Below, one piece after another: positions 37,848 to 47,593 of a stretch of 64,000 bases of DNA. The position numbers and the translations under genes were made by a program. Origin of the DNA: JAENVT01 sp963773085 (GTDB lineage Bacteria; Actinomycetota; Acidimicrobiia; Acidimicrobiales; Ilumatobacteraceae). The stretch spans positions 83,297 to 147,296 of the forward strand of contig CAVYZS010000009.1 of the NCBI GenBank assembly GCA_963773085.1, in the 5' to 3' direction. Numbering within the stretch: the first letter of the stretch is position 1; every line of letters begins with the position of its first letter. The notes under the pieces were generated by a model, which had not been told where the DNA came from, ran no database searches, and was given only the letters and a program-made list of their open reading frames with translations.

Positions 37848-37913
37848 GGGCCAAGTGTTGCACGCCCCGCCGTGTAGGGGCCGCGGGTTGCAGGCGCGGC
37901 CTAGCGTGTGGTC

Positions 37914-38729
37914 ATGAGCATTACCGAATCCGGCGTTCGAGTGATCGACGGCATCGAGTTGACCCCGAAGCCAGTCAGCCTCGACGGCCCACCCACATTT
38001 GCGAGTGTCGAAGAGGAACGCCTGCACCGCAAGCAGAAGCTGGCAGGTGCGCTGCGCATCTTCGGTCGGGTCGGGTTCGGCGAAGGCGTCGCGGGACACA
38101 TCACGGTCCGCGACCCGGAGTTTCCCGACCACTTCTGGGTCAACCCGTTCGGCATGAGCTTCCGCCACGTGCGGGTCAGCGATCTGCTCCTGGTCAACCA
38201 CAGCGGTGAGGTGGTCTACGGCGCCAGGCCGGTCAATCGCGCCGCGTTCGTGATCCACTCGGCAATCCACCAGGCGCGTCCCGACGTGATCTCAGCGGCG
38301 CACAGCCACAGTGTGCACGGCAAGGCCTTCGCTTCGCTCGGCATCCCCCTCGATCCCATCACCCAGGATTCGTGCGCCTTCTACCGCGACCACCGGGTGA
38401 TCACCGAACAGGGCGGCGCCGTCGTGTTCGACATCGATGCCGGCAAGGAGTTGGCCGCCGCCTTCCCCACCGGCAAGGCGGCAATCCATCAGAATCATGG
38501 CCTGTTCACCGTTGGTCAGTCCGTCGACGAGGCCTGCTTCTGGTTCCTCAGCATGGACCGCTCGTGTCAGGCCCAACTGCTGGCGATGGCTGCCGGCACC
38601 CCGAAGCACATCGAGCACAGCATGGCCCAGTACACGTTCGAGCAGACCGGCTTCCCGGCTGCCGGATGGTTCAGTTTCCAGCCGCTGTGGCAGGAGATCT
38701 GCCGAACGGATCCCGACCTGTTCGACTGA
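37914..38729 (+). CDS. class II aldolase/adducin-domain protein
   Basis: A 271-residue zinc-dependent aldolase fold: GFGEGVAGHITVRDPEFPDHFWV, metal-binding AAHSHSVHGKAFASLG (two His) and IHQNHGLFTVGQSVDEA (third His). It resembles fuculose-phosphate-aldolase-like and decarboxylase-like members of catabolic clusters. A GTG six bases earlier is an alternative start. Followed by the HpaB gene after 77 bases. Confidence 0.87.
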   Translation: MSITESGVRVIDGIELTPKPVSLDGPPTFASVEEERLHRKQKLAGALRIFGRVGFGEGVAGHITVRDPEFPDHFWVNPFGMSFRHVRVSDLLLVNHSGEVVYGARPVNRAAFVIHSAIHQARPDVISAAHSHSVHGKAFASLGIPLDPITQDSCAFYRDHRVITEQGGAVVFDIDAGKELAAAFPTGKAAIHQNHGLFTVGQSVDEACFWFLSMDRSCQAQLLAMAAGTPKHIEHSMAQYTFEQTGFPAAGWFSFQPLWQEICRTDPDLFD

Positions 38730-38756
38730 ACGAAACCCGCAGGCGCCGGATCGTTC

Positions 38757-38782
38757 AAACCAACAAAGCACTTGCTTGGTTT
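38757..38782. promoter_or_regulatory. 26-bp palindromic operator for the TetR/KstR2-like regulator
   Basis: Outer arms AAACCAA and TTGGTTT enclose AAG and CTT half sites, so the pattern is CCAA-N2-AAG-N2-CTT-N2-TTGG, symmetric throughout. It ends 24 bases before the HpaB start. The right half contains CTTGCTT, the half site known for the KstR2 operator. Confidence 0.75.
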
Positions 38783-38806
38783 CGGGTTTCGCGTTACGGT
38801 TCTTCG

Positions 38807-40255
38807 ATGGGAGCACGCACCGGCCACGACTACCTCACCGAACTGAAAGACGATCGCACGGTGTGGCTCGACGGCCGACGCGTCGACGTCGTCGACGAAC
38901 CGCGATTCGCCGGTTCGTTGCACGGCATGGCCGACTACTTCGACTACCAACACGAGCACGCCGACGACTGCCTGGTGGAAGACGCCGAGACCGGTCAACT
39001 GATCAACGCCAGCCACATCATCCCACTGTCCGATGACGATTTGCAGCGCCGGCATCGTGCGCTCGATCGGCTGGCGCGCTACTCGATCGGCATGCTCGGA
39101 CGCACGCCGGACTACGTCAATGTCACTGTCGCCGGGTTCGTCGCCCAGCGCAGGCTGTTCGAGAAGAACGGCGACAAGCGCGCCGGTTCCGCCCTCGCCG
39201 CGTTCCAACGCGAGGTCGCGCTCGGGGATCTCTCGCTCACCCACACCATCATCAACCCGGTGATCGACAAGGCGGTGGGCGACGTCGAGGGAATCAACGC
39301 CGACCTGGCTCCGCGCATCGTCCGGCGCACCGAGGACGGCATCGTCGTCAGCGGTTCGAAGATCCTCGGCACCCTGGGACCGTTCGCCGACGAGAACTTC
39401 GTCTACCCCGCGCACCCGCTGCCCAAGGATGCGGACCCGTCTTACGCCCTGTGCTTCTCGATTCCTGTCGCCGCCAAGGGACTCCACATCGTGTGTCGGG
39501 ACCACTACACGGTGGAGGGCACAAGGTCCGATCACCCGTTCTCGTCGCGTTTCGACGAGCAGGACGCCTTCATGATCTTCGACGAGGTCGAGGTGCCGTG
39601 GGAGCGGGTGTTCATCGCCGGCGACCTCGACGTGTACGGCAACGTGATGAAGCACGGGTGGGCCGCGAACATCATTCAGCAGACGGGCATCCGCGCCGCC
39701 GTCAAGCTCGAGTTCGCCTACGACCTGGCTTTCAAGATGGTCGAGGTGCAGAACATGGGCAGTCGAGCCGAGGCCACGCAACTGCTCGGTGAGTTGGTGA
39801 CGTACGCCGACCTGACCCGCGCCGCGGTGCGCGCCGCCGAGGCCGGCGCCCACGAGTACCCCTACGGCGGTTGGTTCTGCGCCGCCGAGCCGTTCACAGC
39901 CCTGCGTGCCCTGATGCCCTCGTGGATGACTCGGGTCAACGAGATCTTCAAGACCCTTGGTAGCCACAACCTGCTGTGCACGCCCAACCAGGCCGCATTC
40001 GAACACCCCGAACTCGGTCCATTGCTGCGCCGCTACCTGCCTGGGGCGAACGGCATCAGCGCCGAAGAGCGGGCCAAGATCTTCCGCATGGCGTGGGATT
40101 TCGCCGGCTCCGCTCTGGGATCTCGGAGCGAATTGTACGAACGGTTCTACCTGGCCAGCCAGCCGCGCAATCTGACCGGCAACCACATGCTGGCCAGGCT
40201 CGGTCGGGAATGGACCGACGTCGACGACTTCCGACGGGTCTCCGGAATCGACTGA
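38807..40255 (+). CDS. HpaB-family FADH2-dependent aromatic 3-hydroxylase
   Basis: 482-residue flavin-dependent monooxygenase of the 4-hydroxyphenylacetate 3-hydroxylase / chlorophenol monooxygenase family. Visible marks: RTGHDYLTELKDDRTVWLDG, YSIGMLGRTPDYVNVTVAGF, EDGIVVSGSKILGTLGPF, DEVEVPWERVFIAGDLDVYG, and HNLLCTPNQAAFEHPELGPL. It turns phenols into catechols and needs reduced FAD from a separate reductase, none of which is adjacent. TetR gene follows after one base. Confidence 0.92.
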   Translation: MGARTGHDYLTELKDDRTVWLDGRRVDVVDEPRFAGSLHGMADYFDYQHEHADDCLVEDAETGQLINASHIIPLSDDDLQRRHRALDRLARYSIGMLGRTPDYVNVTVAGFVAQRRLFEKNGDKRAGSALAAFQREVALGDLSLTHTIINPVIDKAVGDVEGINADLAPRIVRRTEDGIVVSGSKILGTLGPFADENFVYPAHPLPKDADPSYALCFSIPVAAKGLHIVCRDHYTVEGTRSDHPFSSRFDEQDAFMIFDEVEVPWERVFIAGDLDVYGNVMKHGWAANIIQQTGIRAAVKLEFAYDLAFKMVEVQNMGSRAEATQLLGELVTYADLTRAAVRAAEAGAHEYPYGGWFCAAEPFTALRALMPSWMTRVNEIFKTLGSHNLLCTPNQAAFEHPELGPLLRRYLPGANGISAEERAKIFRMAWDFAGSALGSRSELYERFYLASQPRNLTGNHMLARLGREWTDVDDFRRVSGID

Positions 40256-40256
40256 C

Positions 40257-40844
40257 GTGACCGGTTCCCGTCGCGACGAGATCCTGGCCATCGCGGCCAC
40301 ACAATTCGCCGAACGCGGCGTAGCCAGCACGACGGTTCGCGACATCGGCGCGGCAGCCGGCATCCTGTCCGGCAGCCTGTACCACCACTTCGAGTCGAAA
40401 GAGCAGATGGTCGCCGAACTGTTGCTGCCGGTGATGGAGCGCCAGGTCGGGTACTACCGGACCATCATCGGCGGCGGTGACGATGCCGCCGGAACACTCC
40501 GCACCCTGATCAGGGTTGCCGTCGCCGAGGCGGCACAGACACCGGATCAGACCCGGATGATCCGCAACGATGCCCAGTCGTTCTCCGGAACCCCGGCGCT
40601 ACGGCCGGTCAGCGACCTCTTGATCGAGGCGGCCAAGCTGTGGGCGTCGGTGATCGAGCGCGGCGTCGTCACCCGGGAGTTCCGCAGCGACGTCGACGCC
40701 CGCCTGGTCGTCGCGGCGATGTTCGACGCAGTGCTCAGCGCCACGCGGTGGTTCTCCGGAAAGGAGTCACAGGATCCCGGCGTTGTCGGCGATGCCCTCG
40801 CCGATCTGTTCCTGGGCGGGTTGGTGCCCGCTAGCTCGACGTGA
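40257..40844 (+). CDS. TetR-family regulator, KstR2-like
   Basis: 195 residues. DNA-binding domain RDEILAIAATQFAERGVAST and TVRDIGAAAGILSGSLYHHF, close by eye to KstR2 (the ILSGSLYHHF stretch is shared), the cholesterol side-ring regulator of mycobacteria. It is directly downstream of the HpaB gene and likely represses it through the palindrome at 38757-38782. The GTG start follows the HpaB stop by one base. Confidence 0.87.
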   Translation: MTGSRRDEILAIAATQFAERGVASTTVRDIGAAAGILSGSLYHHFESKEQMVAELLLPVMERQVGYYRTIIGGGDDAAGTLRTLIRVAVAEAAQTPDQTRMIRNDAQSFSGTPALRPVSDLLIEAAKLWASVIERGVVTREFRSDVDARLVVAAMFDAVLSATRWFSGKESQDPGVVGDALADLFLGGLVPASST

Positions 40845-41860
40845 TGCCCAGCGAGGCGGCGACTGCGGGCCGGCGAAGCTTCCACACGAAGCCGTCGTAG
40901 AGGATGTGCAGCGCCCCGAGGAACAACACCGCGAATGCGTACAGCCGGCCGTCGAAGTGTGACCGGGTGAGATACACGAGCATGCCGATGGCCAGGAAGT
41001 AGCCGAGGTAGACCGCAACCCGTCGACCGGCGGGTGCGAGTGGCGATCGCCACCGGCGCTGAATCGGCGCGCTTGCGAAGCGAGCTGTGCACCACGGCGA
41101 AGTACTCGATGGCGTGGGCCGCCACGTAGCCGGCGACGCCGGCGATCGGGTCGACCATGACAGCGACGATCAACCCCGCCGTGCCGAGCGCATACCAGTG
41201 CTTCGGACGACTGGCCGCGGCTCCCAGGCTTCTCTCGGCGCGCCACCAGTGGGCGACGAACACGAGGCCGGCAATGGTGGCGATCCAGAAGGTCACACGG
41301 GCAATCGGTGCCAGATCGGCGAGCAGACCGACGCTGCGTGCGTTCGTGCCACCGAATCCCAGTTTGTGGACCATGCGCTGTAGGTCGACATACCCGCCGA
41401 TGTAGGCGATGCCGGCAACCAACCAGATGATCAGCATCGGCTTCTCGATGCGCCCGTGGTCGTCACCGACCTTGCGGCCATAGATGCGCATGACCCCGTA
41501 CCGCTGCATCAGCGTGTGCTCAGCGTTCCACAGCCCCGCCATCAAGGCGACCAGCGACAGGCTGACGTTGAGGCCGACGACGATCAGCACAAACGCCACG
41601 CCCGGCGCCCACCGGTAGAGGCTGCGATGGGCATTGCGCTGCGCCGGGTCGCCATAGACGAGTCCGAGCGTGAGCGGTTGATGGGCGAACGAGATCAGGA
41701 AGATGACGCCCATGATCGAATGCACGGCTGTGAGGTGCGGCTCGGCGGCATGAACGACCAGGGCGATGGGGAGCCAGCACCACCCCAGGGCGATGTCTGC
41801 GGCCGGGTTGTGCACCCACAGCCGTCTCGTCGCCTCCTGCCGCCCCGTCGCTACCAGCAC
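40831..41860 (-). CDS. polytopic membrane protein of unknown function, frameshifted
   Basis: About 342 residues after repair with eight or more hydrophobic segments (IMGVIFLISFAHQPLTLGLVY, GVAFVLIVVGLNVSLSLVAL, MLIIWLVAGIAYIGGYVDLQ, LIVAVMVDPIAGVAGYVAAH). Conserved-looking His residues (AAHAIEYFAVVHSSL, NAEHTLMQRYGVMRIYGR) lie near the membrane faces. The frame shifts near 41040; after it VAVYLGYFLAIGMLVYLTRS continues to TAG at 40831. Family not recognised. It overlaps the convergent TetR gene by 14 bases. Confidence 0.65.
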
Positions 41861-41879
41861 GACGCGAAACTGTAGTGCG

Positions 41880-43043
<1,164 letters not shown>

Positions 43044-43076
43044 ACGGGAAAGCCTACCTAAATGGTCGGGATTTGA

Positions 43077-43907
43077 CTACGACGATTTGGTGAGGAGTAT
43101 GAGCGATGGCAGCAGTTCGCCGAGTGGTCCGATCAACACGACGTCGGCGAAGCGGTCCATCCCTGTCGGCTCACCATTGACGATCACGACGCGTGCACCA
43201 CCTGCCTTGGCCCGGGGCACGACGTTTGCCGCCGGGAACACCGACAGCGATGAACCGGCGGCCAGCAGCACGTCGCATTCGTCGGCAGCACGCATCGCCT
43301 CGTCGATCACCTCGGGAACCAGGGACTGACCGAACGAGACGGTGTCGCTCTTCAGCACGCCGACATCACCTCTGGTGGCGCAGGCCAGACACGCCGGGTC
43401 GTCCTCGCCTGAACGCACCCGTGCCAGCGTCTCGCTCATCGGGCGGCGGTCACCGCACGTCCAACAGCGACTCCAACGCATCGTGCCGTGGACCTCGATG
43501 ACGCTCTCTGGACGGTGACCGGCCTGCTGGTGCAACTCGTCGATGTTCTGCGTCACGACGGCGCGCAGGCGTCCCTGGCGCTCCAGCTCGTAGATCGCCA
43601 GATGCCCGCTGTTGGGAACTGCCCCCCAAGCCGGCGAGTGAAGACGGTTCTGCCAGGCGAACCGGCGCACGTCGACATCGGCCAGATAGTGCTGCAGCGT
43701 TGCGGCCTTCTCGGCGGCCGGGTTCTTGGTCCACAGCCCATTCGGCCCGCGAAAGTCCGGGATGCCCGACTCGGTCGAGATCCCGGCGCCGGTGAACACG
43801 GTCACGCGTGTCGCCGCGGCAATCCACTGCTTGGCCCGGTCGAATTCTTCGGCGATCACAACAGCATCTTGTCGCAGGAGTGCCGCTCGAGCCATCTCGA
43901 CGTGCAT
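43077..43907 (-). CDS. NAD-dependent protein deacylase (sirtuin)
   Basis: About 276 residues of the Sir2 family: VFTGAGISTESGIPDFRGPN, TQNIDELHQQAG, VHGTMRWSRC with Zn pairs CWTC and CLAC, and LAAGSSLSVFPAANVVP. Removes acyl groups from lysines, e.g. on acetyl-CoA synthetase. Start at ATG 43907 is favoured; ATG 43895 is possible. A GGGGG-ACT-CCCCC hairpin lies directly upstream in the divergent region shared with the next gene. Confidence 0.92.
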   Translation of the reverse strand: MHVEMARAALLRQDAVVIAEEFDRAKQWIAAATRVTVFTGAGISTESGIPDFRGPNGLWTKNPAAEKAATLQHYLADVDVRRFAWQNRLHSPAWGAVPNSGHLAIYELERQGRLRAVVTQNIDELHQQAGHRPESVIEVHGTMRWSRCWTCGDRRPMSETLARVRSGEDDPACLACATRGDVGVLKSDTVSFGQSLVPEVIDEAMRAADECDVLLAAGSSLSVFPAANVVPRAKAGGARVVIVNGEPTGMDRFADVVLIGPLGELLPSLILLTKSS

Positions 43908-43976
43908 CTTTGGGGGGACTCCCCCATCACGCGTGCGATGCCAGCTACCCACCAACATTTCGACGAGGGGGCCCCG

Positions 43977-44567
43977 ATGGACATACCCGTCACAGATCAG
44001 CTGCTGATGGTCGTGCCCTGGCACGACCCTGTCGTCGACTCGGTGGGCTACGACGTGCGCTCGCAGTATGTCGAATTGTTCTGGCTGAACGTGCTCGGCC
44101 CGACCGCGACGTGGATCTTGCGTCGGCTGGTGCTCGGCTTCGACCGCTACCCGCTGGGCTACGAACTCGATCTCGAGGAAACCGCCAGCGCGCTCGGCTT
44201 GTCATACACGGTCGGCACGGCGAACGCCTTCATGCGCTCCCTCAACCGCTGTGTGCTGTTCGGCGTCTCACAGCCGACCGAAGGCGGGTTGGCGGTGCGC
44301 AGGCGGGTTCCCCCGGTGGCAACCCGGCACCTCATGCGCATGCCCCCGCATCTGCGCCAGGCCCACCAGCAGTGGAGGCTCCCGACCACTCGGATCTCGC
44401 TCGACGACCTCGAACGCGCCCGCGTGCTGGCCGAGGCAATGGTCGAAACCGGCGACGATCCCGACGCCGTCGAGCGCCAACTCCTGGCGCTCGGGGTCAC
44501 GCCCGCCGCGGCGATCGAAGCCACCTCGGTGGCGATCAGCCGCGGCTTCTCCCCCGACGCGGCCTGA
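43977..44567 (+). CDS. conserved hypothetical protein
   Basis: 196 residues, soluble and helical, with DSVGYDVRSQYVELFWLNVL, WILRRLVLGFDRYPLG and VGTANAFMRSLNRCVLFGVS, then a basic stretch RRRVPPVATRHLMRMPPHL. The middle looks like a helix-turn-helix-type arrangement but I cannot name a family. Ribosome site GAGGGGG precedes ATG 43977. Divergent from the sirtuin. Confidence 0.65.
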   Translation: MDIPVTDQLLMVVPWHDPVVDSVGYDVRSQYVELFWLNVLGPTATWILRRLVLGFDRYPLGYELDLEETASALGLSYTVGTANAFMRSLNRCVLFGVSQPTEGGLAVRRRVPPVATRHLMRMPPHLRQAHQQWRLPTTRISLDDLERARVLAEAMVETGDDPDAVERQLLALGVTPAAAIEATSVAISRGFSPDAA

Positions 44568-44618
44568 ATCAGGCGACCCGTGTCAGGCGACCCGAGTCAC
44601 GCCACCCGAATCAGGCAA
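44567..44618. repeat. 14-base tandem repeat between convergent genes
   Basis: Three to four copies of a unit close to CAGGCGACCCGAGT, starting at the stop of the hypothetical gene and running into the aminopeptidase stop. No hairpin or coding sense is apparent. Confidence 0.75.
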
Positions 44619-46053
44619 CATAGTCGATGGCGAGCTGGATCAACAGGCGAGTGCCGAACCCTGTTGCGCCCCGAGACAACCAACCATCGTCTGCGTCGGA
44701 GTTCATCGGTCCGGCGATGTCGAGGTGTGCCCACGGTGTGTCGCCGACGAACTCGTCGAGGAACAACGCGGCGACGATGGCCCCGCCGTATGGTCCACCG
44801 ACGTTCTTCATGTCAGCCACGTTGCTGTCGAGCAGCTTGCGATAGCCGCGCTCGAGGGGGAGCTGCCAGATCGCCTCGTCGGCTTCCGCTGCCGCAGCTT
44901 TGACCCGATCGATGATCGGCTGGTTGTTCCCCAGAACGCCGGCCATCTTCTGGCCGAGCGCACCGATGACCGCGCCGGTCAAGGTGGCGATGTCGACAAT
45001 GGCGTCAGGCTTGGCCTCGACGCCGAGCGACAGCCCATCGGCCAGCACCAGACGACCCTCGGCGTCGGTGTTGTGGATCTCCGCCGTCTTGCCGTTGCGG
45101 AACGTCAAGACGTCACCGAGCTTGTAGGCGCTGCCCGATGGCATGTTGTCGGTACACATCAGGTAGCCGGTGACGGCTGCCCGACACTTGAGCGCCTTGA
45201 GCGCGCTCATTGCCGCGAGCACTGCAGCGGCACCACTCATGTCCATCTTCATCAACGCGTGCATACCGTCGCTGGGCTTGAGGCTGATGCCACCCGAGTC
45301 GTACATCACGCCCTTGCCGACCAGCACGAGGTGACCGCGAGGATTGCGCGGAGCGTACGTGAGGCGGACGACGCGCGGCGGTTCGATGCTGCCCTTGTTG
45401 ACGCCGATCATTCCGCCACAGCCCATTGCGGTGAGCTGATCCTTGTTGAAGACCTCGACACCGAGTCCACTCGTCGCCGCGATTTCGACTGCCCTGTCGG
45501 CGATCATCCTGGCCGTGAGATGCGCCGGCGGAGTGTTGGCCAGATCCCTCGCCAGACTCGCCGCAGCTGATGTCACCGAACCGCGATCCGCGCCGAGTCG
45601 CGCCCCGGCCGTGCGGCGCTCGCCGACCACCAGGCTCAGGTCTCGCAGCCCGCCTGTGGCCGGCTCCGTCTTCAGACCTTGGTACCGATAGGCCGCCAAC
45701 ACCGCGCCCTCGACGACGGCCTGCGCCGCCGTTGCCCCGTCGACCCCTTCGAGATCGGCGAGCGAGGTGGCGATCGACGCCCGCTTCCCGGCAGCGCGCA
45801 CCAGTGAGGCCGCGGCGTTGCGCAGGGTCGCCGCAGTGAGTTCGCCGTCCCCGATCCCCACAGCGATGAGGGTCGGGCCGGTGGCGGCGGGTAGCACCAG
45901 AGTCTGTCCGCATTTTCCTTCGAAGCCGTGACCGGTGAGCGCCGCACGATTGAGGCCGAGCCCGCGCGGTACGGCTCCGGCGGCGGCCACGGGAACACCG
46001 ATCGCCTCGACGGTTTTCGGGGCGGCTCGAACAATCTGGACGTTGACGCTCAT
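44611..46053 (-). CDS. pepA: leucyl aminopeptidase (M17)
   Basis: 480-residue dizinc exopeptidase that removes N-terminal residues from peptides. The catalytic domain has VLVGKGVMYDSGGISLKPSD, MKMDMSGAAAVLAAM and the hallmark NTDAEGRLVLADGL (Asp/Glu metal ligands). The start at ATG 46053 (MSVNVQIVRAAPK) fits the family length; ATGs at 46062 and 46077 are possible. Confidence 0.95.
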   Translation of the reverse strand: MSVNVQIVRAAPKTVEAIGVPVAAAGAVPRGLGLNRAALTGHGFEGKCGQTLVLPAATGPTLIAVGIGDGELTAATLRNAAASLVRAAGKRASIATSLADLEGVDGATAAQAVVEGAVLAAYRYQGLKTEPATGGLRDLSLVVGERRTAGARLGADRGSVTSAAASLARDLANTPPAHLTARMIADRAVEIAATSGLGVEVFNKDQLTAMGCGGMIGVNKGSIEPPRVVRLTYAPRNPRGHLVLVGKGVMYDSGGISLKPSDGMHALMKMDMSGAAAVLAAMSALKALKCRAAVTGYLMCTDNMPSGSAYKLGDVLTFRNGKTAEIHNTDAEGRLVLADGLSLGVEAKPDAIVDIATLTGAVIGALGQKMAGVLGNNQPIIDRVKAAAAEADEAIWQLPLERGYRKLLDSNVADMKNVGGPYGGAIVAALFLDEFVGDTPWAHLDIAGPMNSDADDGWLSRGATGFGTRLLIQLAIDYVA

Positions 46054-46151
46054 GTGCGACATTCTGGCGTAAACCACCGCGACGAGCGCGAACCCATTTC
46101 GGGCGCGAAGATGAGCACGCCACCCTTCCGCCCTCGACGTCTGGGAAATTC

Positions 46152-46856
46152 ATGAAACGCCACTGGAAGAAGATCGTTGGTGCCATCGGACTGTTGATCG
46201 TCCTGGTCCTCGGGGGCTCGTTCATCTATGCCAAAGTGTTCAACCGAGCAGACCCCGCATTCGGTCAGGACGATGTCGACGCCAAGCTCGGCAGCACCAC
46301 GACAGCGGACGCTTCGGTGCAGGCAACACCGGGAGGCACTGACGGGCGATGGACGATCAAGGAAGGTTCCGAAGTCGGCTATCGAGTGAACGAGAGCATC
46401 AACGGATTCGACACGACTGCCAACGGTCGCACGCAAGCGATCACCGGTTCGATGGTGGCGGCCGGTACTACGATCTCCGAGGGCCGGTTCAAGGTCGACA
46501 TGACGACCTTCAAGAGCGACGAGAGCAGGCGAGATAGGCAGTTCAACCGGCGGGTCATGGACGTGGAGAGCTTCCCGGAGGCAACGTTCGTCCTGACGGC
46601 ACCCATCGAGTTCGGCTCCATTCCCCCCGAAAGTGGCACGGTGACGGCAACCGCTACCGGCGACCTCACGTTGCACGGCACGACCAATCCGGTCACCTTC
46701 GAGGTGCAGGGAACGTACAAGAACGGCCTGATCGGCGTGCTTGGTCAGATACCGGTCGTGTTCGCCGACTACGGCATCCCGAACCCGTCGTTCGCCACCG
46801 TGACGACCGATGACCACGGCCTGCTGGAGTTCGTACTGATCCTCGAGCGACCGTGA
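46152..46856 (+). CDS. YceI-family protein with N-terminal membrane anchor
   Basis: 234 residues. One membrane segment (IVGAIGLLIVLVLGGSFIYA), a Thr/Ala linker, then the YceI lipocalin-like domain that binds polyisoprenoids: WTIKEGSEVGYRVNE, FKVDMTTFKSDESRRDRQFN, VESFPEATFVLTAPI, TGDLTLHGTTNPVTFEVQG. Located on the outer membrane face. The stop overlaps the YeaQ-like start (GTGA). Confidence 0.87.
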   Translation: MKRHWKKIVGAIGLLIVLVLGGSFIYAKVFNRADPAFGQDDVDAKLGSTTTADASVQATPGGTDGRWTIKEGSEVGYRVNESINGFDTTANGRTQAITGSMVAAGTTISEGRFKVDMTTFKSDESRRDRQFNRRVMDVESFPEATFVLTAPIEFGSIPPESGTVTATATGDLTLHGTTNPVTFEVQGTYKNGLIGVLGQIPVVFADYGIPNPSFATVTTDDHGLLEFVLILERP

Positions 46857-47122
46857 ACGTCGTCGCCTGGATCACGGTCGGGTTGATCGCTGGGCTGGTG
46901 GCGCGCTGGACCGTCGGCGACAATCGCAGCGGCTGCCTCTACACCGTCGCCATCGGTGTGCTCGGAGCGCTGATCGGCGGTGCACTGATGCAAGCCGGCG
47001 GTCGCAGTGGCATCAACGAGTTCAGCCTTCGATCGCTGATCGTCGCCGCGCTCGGCGCAACGCTGCTACTGCTGGTCCTGCAGGCAATCGGTGGACGCAG
47101 CCGATCCCGACGCGGCCGCTAG
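46853..47122 (+). CDS. GlsB/YeaQ/YmgE-family small membrane protein
   Basis: 89 residues with three hydrophobic segments: VVAWITVGLIAGLVARWTVG, CLYTVAIGVLGALIGGALMQ and LIVAALGATLLLLVLQAIGG, then a basic tail. The glycine-rich pattern is that of YeaQ/YmgE stress-associated (transglycosylase-associated) proteins. GTG start overlapping the YceI stop; end overlaps the convergent ArsC-like gene by four bases. Confidence 0.83.
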   Translation: MNVVAWITVGLIAGLVARWTVGDNRSGCLYTVAIGVLGALIGGALMQAGGRSGINEFSLRSLIVAALGATLLLLVLQAIGGRSRSRRGR

Positions 47123-47475
47123 CCGCTCAGCAGCTGGCGCACACGATCCTTGGGGCGCCCGATGATCGCCTTGTTCTTGGTGACGACGAGCGGCCGCTGC
47201 AAGAGCTGCTTGTGGTCGAGCAGAACGGCAACCACCTGATCGTCGGTGACCACGTCGGCATCGGTGAGACCGAGTTTCTTCCACAAGCTGTCGCGGCGGA
47301 CGAGATCGGTCACCGGATCCTCCAACTTGGCGATGATGGCTCGCAGCGTGGACTCGTCGGGTGGAGTCTTGAGGTACAGCACGGTGTCGAAGGGGACTCC
47401 GAGCTCGTTGGCAATGCTCACGGCATTGTTCGACGAGTTTCAATGAACGTTGTGGTAGATCGTCACGTCGGCCAT
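47119..47475 (-). CDS. ArsC/Spx-family thioredoxin-fold protein, probable selenoprotein (TGA at the catalytic Cys)
   Basis: Read from ATG 47475 the frame is MADVTIYHNVH, TGA, NSSNNAVSIANELG and on to 118 codons. TIYHN then two residues then Cys is the ArsC active-site pattern; the Cys codon is TGA (47440-47442). The rest is normal ArsC family: YLKTPPDESTLRAIIAKL, LVRRDSLWKKLGLTDADVV and QRPLVVTKNKAIIGRPKDRV. A hairpin with a G in its loop lies at the right distance after TGA (47404-47437). Sec-containing arsenate-reductase-like proteins are known from marine metagenomes. A TGC-to-TGA base error is the alternative. A pipeline ignoring Sec would start it at GTG 47421. Confidence 0.65.
47404..47437 (-). 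promoter_or_regulatory. SECIS-like hairpin after the TGA codon of the ArsC-like gene
   Basis: On the minus strand, CTCGT, then CAATGC, loop CGTGA, GCATTG, then ACGAG: two stacked stems separated by an internal bulge. The loop begins 17 bases after TGA and has G in its second position. Both agree with the known bacterial SECIS geometry (about 16-37 bases, G in the first two loop positions). Confidence 0.55.
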
Positions 47476-47593
47476 GGCCCGACTCTACAAAGGTCTCCGT
47501 GTCACACCGCTGTCGTATCGTGAACGTGCGGCTCCCCCTGTAACCCCACGTCAGCTCTGTCAAGTCAGCTCTGTCACGTCAAGGGAGCCATCC

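Noticed and set aside
38567..40363. Open frame of about 600 codons antisense to the HpaB gene
   Set aside because: No similarity to known proteins; the HpaB product on the plus strand is unmistakable.
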